6,067 bases of DNA from a bacterium (GCA_027294925.1 JAPULM010000434.1:1-6067), one strand, 5' to 3'. Counted from the first letter of the stretch, positions 1-5,924 are shown. Notes: generated by a model from the letters alone, not told the origin. Made by a program: numbers and translations.

Positions 1-21
1 TACGCCCCCTCCCGAGGCGTA
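1..21. repeat. Inverted repeat at the left edge
   Basis: TACGCC (1-6) and GGCGTA (16-21) are exact complements around a 9-nt loop, followed by AATTTCT. It could be the tail of a terminator for a gene left of the window, but no real T-run follows. The rest of the gap to 295 shows no gene I can support: the short open frames on both strands there lack Shine-Dalgarno sites, signal features and recognisable motifs. Confidence 0.35.
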
Positions 22-295
22 ATTTCTACATGCAGCTCCAGCAGCCGGGGAAAGCAGTCGATCGTCTCCTGTTGACCCTCTCAACCGGAGTTTCGACCCT
101 CATCAAAGCTCTTGAACGGACTGGTCTCTGTTGCCGCCAGCTTCTAAGAAGGACTTGCTCGCAGTGGTTCTGTCGCAAATTTTCAGATGGCAAGACCATT
201 ACCACTTTTGTCAAGAAACAAGGTGCCACGGCTCATATGAAAAACTCCAGTCGGAGACGACCGATTTAAATCTCGTCACCTGATGGTTCGACACT

Positions 296-679
296 ATGCG
301 CTTTGCAGTGAAGTTATCTGTTTGGGTTGTCACGCTTGTCGCTTTGACAAGCGGTTTTGCGTTGGTTTTTCTGGTGGTGGCCAGTGATGATTTTTATCGC
401 AGAGCCGCCCGTCAAATCATCGAGCGGTTGATTGATCGCGAGGTCAGGCTGGACGGAACGTTCTCCCTTGCTCTTGGCCTGGCGCCCAGGCTCGTCGTGA
501 CCGATCTCTGGCTCGAGAATACACCCTGGGCGGCAGCAAAAGAGATGGCACATTTGGATCGGCTTGAGGTTCAAGCCGCGCTGCAACCGTTGCTCTCCGG
601 GGTTGTCGTGATCCGTCGTTTGGTAGTCGAGGGATTGACCCTCAATCTGGAAACGGCTCGCGATGGTGCCGTGAATTGA
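296..679 (+). CDS. AsmA-family protein, N-terminal part (ends at in-frame TGA)
   Basis: This is the first 127 codons of an AsmA-family protein. The family is anchored in the inner membrane, faces the periplasm, and is linked in studied members to outer-membrane assembly and lipid transport. Residues about 7-30 form one hydrophobic anchor. They are followed by typical N-terminal AsmA features: an R-L-D-G-T-F-S-L stretch (about 51-58), a P-x-L-V-V-T-D-L-W-L-E-N-T-P-W core (about 64-78), E-M-A-H-L-D-R-L-E-V (about 83-92), and a P-L-L-S-G...I-R-R-L-V-V-E-G-L-T-L-N-L-E block (about 98-119). It then stops at D-G-A-V-N, just where the family continues with W. An in-frame TGA at 281-283 leaves ATG 296 as the first usable ATG. 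The Shine-Dalgarno is weak (TGATGG, 281-286). On its own, this product would be an anchor without its periplasmic body. The rest of the protein continues in the same frame from 680. Confidence 0.85.
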   Translation: MRFAVKLSVWVVTLVALTSGFALVFLVVASDDFYRRAARQIIERLIDREVRLDGTFSLALGLAPRLVVTDLWLENTPWAAAKEMAHLDRLEVQAALQPLLSGVVVIRRLVVEGLTLNLETARDGAVN

Positions 680-699
680 CACATCGTGAGGCCATCGCG
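659..699 (+). repeat. Inverted repeat enclosing the AsmA TGA
   Basis: The arm CGCGATGG (659-666) and its exact reverse complement CCATCGCG (692-699) form an 8-bp stem with a 25-nt loop. The loop holds the in-frame TGA (677-679) and the GTG at 686. An alternative shorter pairing, CGATG (661-665) with CATCG (682-686), would enclose the TGA more tightly. Both arms are also coding sequence, so the structure may be coincidental. Confidence 0.5.
677..679 (+). other. In-frame TGA replacing the conserved AsmA tryptophan
   Basis: Codon 128 of the AsmA gene is TGA, after G-A-V-N and before H-I-V-R. Family members usually read G-x-x-N-W here, so the expected codon is TGG and a single G-to-A transition explains the stop. 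The reading frame is open for 127 codons before it and more than 1000 after it, with homology on both sides. The next base is C, and TGA-C is known as the leakiest stop context in E. coli. From the sequence alone I cannot tell a mutation or sequencing error from functional readthrough. Confidence 0.85.
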
Positions 700-3600
700 T
701 CAGGCGAAGAAGTCGGAAACCGATGTAGGCGATATCATCTATCCCTTATTCGAATTCATCTCACTGAAAAACATATCGGTCACCCACAACGACAGGCGAC
801 ACGACCGATCGGCAGTGATGTTTCTCGCCTATCTGGACAAGCGCAAGCGATCCCCAGACGACCACTTCACCATCGTAGGTGAGGGTCACGTCAACGAGCG
901 CAGCTTCGCAATCGACGGGCGCTTCGGACCGTTGCAAACCGCGCTTCGCGCCACGTCACCCTATCCTCTGGAATTGTCGATCGCCTTGCCTGGTCTCGAG
1001 GCCGTTGTCACCGGTACCGTAGCCAACCTGCCTCGTGTCGAAGGATTTGATCTCGGTATCAGCGTGCGCTCGTCGTCGATTGGCACGTTGCTCGACGTCC
1101 TACAACTCGACCGTGTGTTGGAAGGTCATGCCGAGTTCGCCGCGCGCATCACAGGTGATCTGGAGGCGCTTGCACTCACGGATTTGACGATCCATATCGT
1201 GGGAGACGACGACCAACGTCTACAAGCCACTGGCTCGCTTGCCAACCTGACGGCAGGCACCGGTTTGGACATCGACTTCAGTGCTCGTGTACCCAAGGTG
1301 GCGAAGCTCCTGCAATCCTTGCCTGTCGTTCTTCGGGGGCTCGATGACCTCGGTATTGCCGGGCGTCTTACGGGCAGCTTGCAGCGGCCAGTACTGGTGG
1401 ATGTCAAAGGACACGCGCAACATCCCTCGGGCGCCGCACTGTCGGTTACCGGGGGCCTGAGCATGGACCTGTTCGGGGCTCAACTGGCTCCGGTGGCTTG
1501 GGCTGTCCGATCCTCGCTTTCGCTACCGGACGTGGCGCTGTTGGAACAGGTCGTCAGGGTCGACCTGCCAGCCCTGGGACCGGTGCAAGCCTCGGCTGAT
1601 GTGACCCTGGTGGCTGATAAGATCGTCATCAACGCCTTGCGTGTGGAGCTGGTGAAGTTTGGCGGCTTGGTGCTGGAAGCCAGTGGCCCGCTTGGCACGC
1701 TGTCGTCCTTCGCAACGGGCCTAACGCCGGAGCCGAAGCTGGCGTTTTCAGTCGCCATGCAGGACAGCCGCCCTCTTCTTATGCTAGCTGACCCACACCC
1801 TCCGGCGTTGGGTCCGGTTGGTATCTCAGGACGCCTGCTGCAGCGCAACGGCGATCTATACATTGACGATTTACAGGCCATATTGGGGGCAAAAGACCGA
1901 TTCTGGGTCGAGATCGACGGCGGTCTTGGACCGATCCGTCCCGACCAGTTGCAGCCAGTCACCGCCCTTGCCGCCACACTCCGCTTCGGGTGGCCCGCCA
2001 ACGCGGCACCGGCGCTGCTGCACGAACAAACGCTCCGCGAGCTGGGCGCTGTCGACGGACGCATCGCGGTGACGGGAACGCCTGACCGGCTGCATCTTCC
2101 TGAGGTGCGCATCACGGCAAAATTGGCTGATGGCCTGGAAGTCAGCGCGACCGGCGAGGTCGCAACCCTTACCCTGCGTCCGCGCTTCGCGGTCGCGGGT
2201 CTAGCCTTGGATGTGGAGGCAAGCTCCGTAACGACCGAAGCGCTCGCCCAGCGCATCGGCCGCCCCTTGCCAGAATTGGGCGCCCTGCGAGCGCGGGGTC
2301 GCCTCACGGGTGGACCCGAAGGTTACGTCTTAAACGACCTGATGGCATCCGCCGGTCCAACCGAGCAACCCGTTTTGCAGGTGACCGGCAACGTGGGGGA
2401 CGTGCTGACCGGCACACGTGTCCAATTGAGTGGCGCCTTCAAGGTGCCCACCGTGCGCCTGTTGGCAGTCGACACCCCGACAGCCGAAGCCAAGCTTGGC
2501 ACGCTTCAGGGCCAGTTCAAGCTCTCAGACGCCGACGGCAGTATCGGCCTTGAGGCCCTGACGGTCGATGTGGTGGGGTCGAAGCTTCTGACGGCTTCGT
2601 TGGAGGGGATTTTCGATGATATCGTCGCTCGCGATCAGTTCAGGTTTAAGGCTGCCCTGGCGGTGCCGAACCCTATCGCTTTAGGGCAAGTATTCGGCAT
2701 GCAGGCGGTCGCTATGGGTCCGGTCACCTTCGAGGGCCAGTTGTCGGGCAGCAACGAGGCATTTCAGTCTGACGGCGAGTTCCGGGTGGGGCAGACGGTA
2801 CTCACCGGAACCCTATCCGGCAGCCTTGCCGGCGAACGTCCGGCGCTGAAGGCACGACTAGCGTCGCCGAGGTTTTATTTCGCCGATTTCGGTTTAACGC
2901 CCGAGGCCGACGATTTGTCACCCAAAGGTCAGGCCATACCGCAGGCGCAAAAAAATAAGGTTTCTAAAGACTTGTTCAGCGATGCGCCCCTACCTTTCGA
3001 GGCGTTGCAAGCGGTTGATTTGGATCTGGTGATAGTGCTCGATGAACTCGATGGCGTCAGCCTCGATATCGACCAGGCGACGTTGCACCTTGTCCTGAAA
3101 AACGGCATCCTGACCATCGATCCGCTCCGCTTCAACCTGCTGCACGGTACGGTACATCTGCGGGCCGTGGTGGACGCAACATCTGCAAAACCAAAGCTGC
3201 GCTTAGAGGCGACGATTGACGACCTCGACCTCGGCGATTTACTTGGCCAGATGAAAGCCAACGTACCGCTGGATGGCGAGTTCGACATGCTCCTGAACGT
3301 CCAGGCGGTGGGGCAGTCGCTGGATGAACTGGCCGACTCACTCAGTGGTGACATTGATTTGGCCATCGAGCGCGGGGCAATCCGCACCGGGCTTTTCGCT
3401 TTCACCGCCCTTGATCTCTGGAGCTGGATGTTCGCGAAGTCGACTCAGAGGGGTTATTCTGAGCTCAATTGCTTCATTGCGCGTTTCGATATCGTCGATG
3501 GCAAAGCCAAGAGTGTAACGCTGATGCTTGACACCCAAAACGTACGCATGCTCGGCGACGGTGTGATCGAGCTGGATGATGAGAGGCTCAAGATCGACTT

Positions 3601-3811
3601 TGCTCCCAGGGCCAAACGCAGGCGCCTTGTCAAGCTGACCACCCCCTTCTCGATCGAGGGGCCGCTTTCCAGTCCCCGTGTGCGGGTCCGTGGCCTTAAG
3701 CGCCGGGCTGTGGGGGAGGTCATGTTCACCCCGATCACCCTGTTAGGCCGACTGCTCCCCCTGGTGAGCGATCGCAACAAGGATCCGGACAACCCCTGCC
3801 TGAAGCCCTAA
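686..3811 (+). CDS. AsmA-family protein, main periplasmic part (same frame as 296-679)
   Basis: These 1041 codons are the remainder of the AsmA-family protein begun at 296. The two parts share one reading frame (offset 390 nt) and homology is continuous across the TGA. The first recognisable block (D-I-I-Y-P-L-F-E-F-I-S-L-K-N-I-S-V-T-H-N-D) is the strand that normally follows the N-W motif. The middle is long and rich in hydrophobic beta-type segments. From about nt 2970, L-F-S-D-A-P-L-P-F-E-A-L marks the C-terminal AsmA-like domain, and G-Q-S-L-D-E-L-A-D-S-L-S-G-D-I-D-L-A-I-E-R-G (from about nt 3309) is its characteristic motif. If the TGA is read, the full product is 1171 residues, much longer than E. 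coli AsmA (about 617) and near the size of large AsmA-like proteins such as YhdP. The GTG at 686 has no Shine-Dalgarno, and a product from it would lack the membrane anchor, so independent expression seems unlikely. The gene ends with TAA. It is either a recently broken pseudogene or a readthrough gene. Confidence 0.85.
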   Translation: MRPSRQAKKSETDVGDIIYPLFEFISLKNISVTHNDRRHDRSAVMFLAYLDKRKRSPDDHFTIVGEGHVNERSFAIDGRFGPLQTALRATSPYPLELSIALPGLEAVVTGTVANLPRVEGFDLGISVRSSSIGTLLDVLQLDRVLEGHAEFAARITGDLEALALTDLTIHIVGDDDQRLQATGSLANLTAGTGLDIDFSARVPKVAKLLQSLPVVLRGLDDLGIAGRLTGSLQRPVLVDVKGHAQHPSGAALSVTGGLSMDLFGAQLAPVAWAVRSSLSLPDVALLEQVVRVDLPALGPVQASADVTLVADKIVINALRVELVKFGGLVLEASGPLGTLSSFATGLTPEPKLAFSVAMQDSRPLLMLADPHPPALGPVGISGRLLQRNGDLYIDDLQAILGAKDRFWVEIDGGLGPIRPDQLQPVTALAATLRFGWPANAAPALLHEQTLRELGAVDGRIAVTGTPDRLHLPEVRITAKLADGLEVSATGEVATLTLRPRFAVAGLALDVEASSVTTEALAQRIGRPLPELGALRARGRLTGGPEGYVLNDLMASAGPTEQPVLQVTGNVGDVLTGTRVQLSGAFKVPTVRLLAVDTPTAEAKLGTLQGQFKLSDADGSIGLEALTVDVVGSKLLTASLEGIFDDIVARDQFRFKAALAVPNPIALGQVFGMQAVAMGPVTFEGQLSGSNEAFQSDGEFRVGQTVLTGTLSGSLAGERPALKARLASPRFYFADFGLTPEADDLSPKGQAIPQAQKNKVSKDLFSDAPLPFEALQAVDLDLVIVLDELDGVSLDIDQATLHLVLKNGILTIDPLRFNLLHGTVHLRAVVDATSAKPKLRLEATIDDLDLGDLLGQMKANVPLDGEFDMLLNVQAVGQSLDELADSLSGDIDLAIERGAIRTGLFAFTALDLWSWMFAKSTQRGYSELNCFIARFDIVDGKAKSVTLMLDTQNVRMLGDGVIELDDERLKIDFAPRAKRRRLVKLTTPFSIEGPLSSPRVRVRGLKRRAVGEVMFTPITLLGRLLPLVSDRNKDPDNPCLKP

Positions 3812-3819
3812 GCAAAGCG

Positions 3820-4326
3820 TTATTCCTCGGAGATGGGCTGTAAGAGTTGGTGGAACATATAGCCTTGCACCCTGACCTTGTACCAAGTGCCACCTTCGAC
3901 GAGTTCATCGACCTGTATCATCTGATGTGCCGACACCACGGCAACCTCGTTGGCATCTGTGCTGGCACTAGCCCGCACGCGGGCGCGCGTCAGGGTTTGG
4001 TACGGGGCGCCTGCCTGCCGCTGCTTTGGTAACGCAGTCCGCAACTGCTGCAATTCTGTTTCCGCCGTGGCGATCTCTGCCTTCAGAGCGGTGAGTGCCG
4101 CCTTGTTGGCTGCCAGCTCCGTCTTGCCTGCCGCTAACGGTTTCTTTGGCGTCGCTGTTTGTGTAGCGGAAACTTGAGATCGGCCACCTTCTGTGACAGC
4201 GGCCAATTGGTTCTCGAGCCCGTCAAGCCAGTTGTCTTGCAGAATAACGACGCTCCAGCCGACGACCGCGGCGGCGGTCGCAATGAGGCCTAACGCAGTC
4301 TTCGTAAATGATCGAAACGCCGACAT
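3820..4326 (-). CDS. Membrane-anchored coiled-coil protein with C-terminal SH3b domain
   Basis: The product is 168 residues. Residues about 11-29 (A-L-G-L-I-A-T-A-A-A-V-V-G-W-S-V-V-I-L) form one membrane anchor. A Thr/Ala/Lys-rich linker follows, then a heptad-like coiled coil at about 69-97 (L-x-x-L-K-A-E-I-x-x-x-E-T-E-L-x-x-L). A bacterial SH3 domain occupies about 110-166: R-A-R-V-R-A-S-A-S-T, V-V-S-A-H-Q-M-I-Q-V-D-E-L-V-E-G-G-T-W-Y-K-V-R-V-Q-G-Y-M. SH3b domains commonly bind cell-wall or protein ligands, so a periplasmic role is inferred. The ligand is unknown. I chose ATG 4326 because the frame upstream begins only at TTG 4482 and encodes an incoherent hydrophilic stretch, while 4326 places the anchor right at the N terminus. 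GGTGG lies 6 nt before it and AAGGAA about 15 nt before it. The gene converges on the AsmA gene with 8 nt between the two stop codons, and I see no terminator there. Confidence 0.85.
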   Translation of the reverse strand: MSAFRSFTKTALGLIATAAAVVGWSVVILQDNWLDGLENQLAAVTEGGRSQVSATQTATPKKPLAAGKTELAANKAALTALKAEIATAETELQQLRTALPKQRQAGAPYQTLTRARVRASASTDANEVAVVSAHQMIQVDELVEGGTWYKVRVQGYMFHQLLQPISEE

Positions 4327-4403
4327 AAACGACCACCATATTTCCTTGCAGGCTGGCAGCGTGGTGCCCTGAGTCGGCCGCGCCATCTTTGCCACGTTCG
4401 CTC

Positions 4404-4421
4404 TGGCGGCACGTTCCGCCA
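4404..4421 (-). repeat. Hairpin in the leader of the SH3b gene
   Basis: TGGCGG (4404-4409) and CCGCCA (4416-4421) are perfect 6-bp arms around a 6-nt loop. It lies about 80 nt upstream of ATG 4326, inside the putative leader. No T-run follows on either strand, so it is not an intrinsic terminator. A role is unknown. Confidence 0.4.
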
Positions 4422-4490
4422 AGCCGTAAGCGGAGTGGCCATGCGGCTCGTGCAAAAGCAACTTCACACCATGCACGCGCAATGGGCCAT

Positions 4491-4499
4491 TTTATAGCA
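4491..4499 (-). promoter_or_regulatory. Possible extended -10 promoter for the SH3b gene
   Basis: Read on the minus strand, this is TGC-TATAAA, which fits the extended -10 pattern TGnTATAAT with one mismatch. I find no good -35 at normal spacing. Transcription from here would begin near 4483 and give a leader of about 157 nt before ATG 4326. Confidence 0.3.
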
Positions 4500-4502
4500 C
4501 GT

Positions 4503-4739
4503 CTACCCCAAATATAAGGCTGCAACGCCTTCGTAATCCGGAAGATTAGGGTCGGCGCCCTTTGCCAACAGCATTTTCACTACCTGCGCATGCCCCTTCC
4601 AAGACGCTTCCGCTAATGATGTATGGTCATCCATGTTTCTCTGGTTCACATCGGCGCCTTTGGCTAATAGCATCTTCACTATGCCCGCATGTCCATTCAC
4701 AGACGCTTTAATTAGGGGCAATCGTGAGGGATATCCCAC
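4503..4739 (-). CDS. Short ankyrin-repeat ORF, probably a truncated gene remnant
   Basis: The 78-residue product consists almost wholly of ankyrin repeats, which are protein-binding helix-turn-helix units. The first repeat (about 8-40) reads L-P-L-I-K-A-S-V-N-G-H-A-G-I-V-K-M-L-L-A-K-G-A-D-V-N. The second (about 41-70) reads S-L-A-E-A-S-W-K-G-H-A-Q-V-V-K-M-L-L-A-K-G-A-D-P-N. A third begins as G-V-A-A-L-Y-L-G and is cut by TAG. The two repeats also match well as DNA, offset by exactly 99 nt (from 4552 and 4651). The N terminus begins abruptly in the middle of a repeat, at a GTG with no convincing Shine-Dalgarno and no signal peptide. An in-frame TGA lies at 4755-4757. No other frame beyond either end continues the repeats. 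I therefore read it as an internal scrap of a longer ankyrin gene, though translation of a tiny protein cannot be excluded. Confidence 0.6.
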   Translation of the reverse strand: MGYPSRLPLIKASVNGHAGIVKMLLAKGADVNQRNMDDHTSLAEASWKGHAQVVKMLLAKGADPNLPDYEGVAALYLG

Positions 4740-4776
4740 AATCCAAACAACCTGTCAGTCGAAGATTGACGGAGCA

Positions 4777-5181
4777 CTAAGGCGTCGTGCAAGCCCCGAA
4801 GATAATGAAACTGCCCGTGTCTTCGACAATGGCCGCCGACATGTTACCCGTCGCTTCGGTGATGACGAAACTCCATCCCTTGCCTACTTCGCCGCCTTGC
4901 AGAAGCAGGCGGCCGTCGAGGTGCTCCACACGCTCAATCGGGGTGATACCGCCGGTCTCATGAGGCAGGCTGATGATTTTTTGTTGCGTGTTGATTCTGA
5001 CAAAGTAGGGTAGATTGATCTCTTCAGCCGTGCGGCGTTGACATTCGCTGTTCTTCGTACACTCGAGCACGGTGCCGAGCGCACAGAGGAACGGCACAGA
5101 GCCATCATAGGTGGCGGCCATAAGATAAGAGGGCAACACGCTCATCGAGAGGCACAAGATTACACGTAGTAGCAAATGCAT
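4777..5181 (-). CDS. Small secreted protein of unknown function
   Basis: The product is 134 residues, with a Sec signal peptide at about 1-23 (M-H-L-L-L-R, a hydrophobic core, then L-M-A-A before T-Y-D-G-S). The mature part has four cysteines (33, 41, 47, 131) that could form periplasmic disulfides, and blocks D-G-S-V-P-F-L-C-A, E-C-T-K-N-S-E-C-Q-R, I-N-L-P-Y-F-V-R-I, L-D-G-R-L-L-L-Q-G and G-W-S-F-V-I-T-E-A-T-G-N-M. From memory, similar uncharacterised proteins occur in several Gram-negative genomes; I cannot name a family or function. The start is ATG 5181, not the in-frame ATG 5199: AAGGAG lies 8 nt upstream of 5181, while nothing precedes 5199, and this removes six polar residues from the front of the signal peptide. 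The stop is TAG. It reads in the same direction as the glycine-zipper gene, with a 139-nt gap, so it may have its own promoter. Confidence 0.85.
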   Translation of the reverse strand: MHLLLRVILCLSMSVLPSYLMAATYDGSVPFLCALGTVLECTKNSECQRRTAEEINLPYFVRINTQQKIISLPHETGGITPIERVEHLDGRLLLQGGEVGKGWSFVITEATGNMSAAIVEDTGSFIIFGACTTP

Positions 5182-5189
5182 GTGGTTGT

Positions 5190-5195
5190 CTCCTT
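5190..5195 (-). promoter_or_regulatory. Shine-Dalgarno that fixes the start at 5181
   Basis: Read on the minus strand this is AAGGAG, 8 nt before ATG 5181. It overlaps codons 2-3 of the longer frame from ATG 5199, which lacks any Shine-Dalgarno of its own. This decides the start of the small secreted protein. Confidence 0.85.
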
Positions 5196-5270
5196 GCATG
5201 ATAGGTTGTTACACCCGAGTCGGCCGGGCTGTCTTAGGCTCAAAGCACATAAAGCGTCCGATGCGATCTG

Positions 5271-5284
5271 TCCACCAAGGTGGA
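5271..5284. repeat. Short perfect inverted repeat between two minus-strand genes
   Basis: TCCACC (5271-5276) and GGTGGA (5279-5284) are exact complements around a 2-nt centre. The repeat lies about 90 nt upstream of the secreted-protein start and 37 nt beyond the stop of the glycine-zipper gene. No T-run follows, so a dyad binding site is as likely as a terminator. A poor -35/-10 pair (TTGGTG, then TTTATG 19 nt on, minus strand) overlaps its downstream half. Confidence 0.4.
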
Positions 5285-5320
5285 ATGTTTCACAGGATTT
5301 ATCCAGCAGATAGTGGCGCC

Positions 5321-5809
5321 TTACTGCACCGTGTAGCCCCGTCCTCCTAAGCAGGCACTCAACGCCCGGTTATAGCCGTCGGCCCTTTGTTGATACTGGG
5401 CCTGCGCCTGCGCCTGGGCTTGCCGCTGTTGCCGCTTCCGCGCCTGACGCCGCCCCAAACCCACCGCGCCGCCGATCACCGCGCCGCGCTTGGCGCCTTT
5501 TTTGGCATTGCCCGTGATGGCGCCAATCACGGCGCCTGTAGCAGCGCCCCGGGCGCCACCGCGTAACACCTCACCCCCTCTTGTGCTCTGCTGTGACACA
5601 GCCATCGGCGGCGGATTGGTAGGATTGAAGCCCGACTGCTGCACGGCCCAGTTGTGGCATTCGAAGCGATCTTTTGATTGTTGCTCTGCACTCTGTCCCT
5701 GCTGCGGATAGACATAGAGCTGACTCTGGGCCAGAGACAGAGCGGGAATCAATGTGCTCAGCGCCACGATCACAAAACCGTGTAGCATGCCTTTGATATA
5801 CATCCTCAT
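5321..5809 (-). CDS. Exported glycine-zipper (YMGG-like) protein
   Basis: The product is 162 residues. Residues 1-27 are a Sec signal peptide (positive M-R-M-Y-I-K, a hydrophobic core, cleavage probably after A-L-S-L-A before Q-S-Q). The mature N terminus carries L-Y-V-Y-P-Q-Q-G-Q-S and D-R-F-E-C-H-N-W-A-V-Q-Q-S-G-F, a conserved pair of blocks in this family. Residues about 84-118 are the glycine zipper, with G/A every few residues (G-G-A-R-G-A-A-T-G-A-V-I-G-A-I-T-G, then K-R-G-A-V-I-G-G-A-V-G-L-G). A basic R/Q/K stretch, an A-Q repeat (131-138), and a conserved tail Y-N-R-A-L-S-A-C-L-G-G-R-G-Y follow. Glycine zippers pack helices in membranes, and such proteins are generally periplasmic or outer-membrane-associated. 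The exact role is unknown. ATG 5809 is supported by AGGAGG 8 nt upstream. The stop is TAA. There is no lipobox cysteine, so it is not a lipoprotein. Confidence 0.92.
   Translation of the reverse strand: MRMYIKGMLHGFVIVALSTLIPALSLAQSQLYVYPQQGQSAEQQSKDRFECHNWAVQQSGFNPTNPPPMAVSQQSTRGGEVLRGGARGAATGAVIGAITGNAKKGAKRGAVIGGAVGLGRRQARKRQQRQAQAQAQAQYQQRADGYNRALSACLGGRGYTVQ
5401..5424 (-). repeat. Hexamer tandem repeat encoding the A-Q run
   Basis: On the plus strand, CCTGCG occurs twice and is followed by CCTGGG and CTTGCC, four related 6-nt units within the glycine-zipper gene. They encode the (A-Q)4 run. Whole-unit slippage would keep the frame. Confidence 0.6.
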
Positions 5810-5817
5810 TACAAAAA

Positions 5818-5823
5818 CCTCCT
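5818..5823 (-). promoter_or_regulatory. Shine-Dalgarno for the glycine-zipper gene
   Basis: Read on the minus strand this is AGGAGG, 8 nt before ATG 5809. It favours that start over the in-frame ATG at 5803. Confidence 0.85.
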
Positions 5824-5838
5824 GTGGTGAAATTCAGC

Positions 5839-5864
5839 CCTGTCTAGGGAAGGGCTACGACAGG
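5839..5864. repeat. Inverted repeat upstream of the glycine-zipper gene
   Basis: CCTGTC (5839-5844) and GACAGG (5859-5864) are perfect arms around a 14-nt loop, 30 nt upstream of ATG 5809. It could be a leader hairpin or an operator. A competing pair, AGCCC (5836-5840) with GGGCT (5852-5856), overlaps it. No regulator is known. Confidence 0.35.
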
Positions 5865-5906
5865 ACCTTGGTAATCACCTTCGCCGTCCGCTTGGTCGCC
5901 GCCCGT

Positions 5907-5924
5907 AGGCTTTGCAGGCTTTGC
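5907..5924. repeat. Tandem 9-mer in the gap upstream of the glycine-zipper gene
   Basis: AGGCTTTGC occurs twice head to tail. It lies in the 5824-5989 gap, where I see no gene on either strand. It may be simple slippage. Confidence 0.5.

Noticed and set aside
208..241. Possible sigma-70 promoter for the AsmA gene (TTGTCA with TATGAA)
   Set aside because: The spacer would be 22 nt, too long. Shifting to other hexamers gives poor -10 matches.
30..269. Open frames on both strands at the left edge (plus 30-269, minus 26-229)
   Set aside because: They overlap each other, lack Shine-Dalgarno sites and signal or domain features, and have unremarkable composition. I see no support for a gene.
677..679. 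TGA as a selenocysteine codon
   Set aside because: The family has Trp here, not Cys or Sec, and AsmA proteins are not redox enzymes. A selenocysteine insertion is therefore implausible.
1480..2307. Long minus-strand frame of 275 codons inside the AsmA gene, and other antisense frames
   Set aside because: These are shadows of the plus-strand AsmA codons, with Arg/Ser/Pro-rich composition and no domain.
4327..4482. Longer SH3b protein of 220 residues starting at 4482
   Set aside because: The start codon is TTG with no Shine-Dalgarno. The added 52 residues look like translated leader and would push the membrane anchor away from the N terminus.
4752..4772. Hairpin just after the secreted-protein stop as an intrinsic terminator
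   Set aside because: On the minus strand, the transcript's sense, the stem has two C-A mismatches and is followed by a mixed GGTTGTTTGG, not a T-run.
4633..5013. Plus-strand frame of 126 codons
   Set aside because: It lies antisense to the ankyrin scrap and the secreted-protein gene, and has no domain or Shine-Dalgarno.
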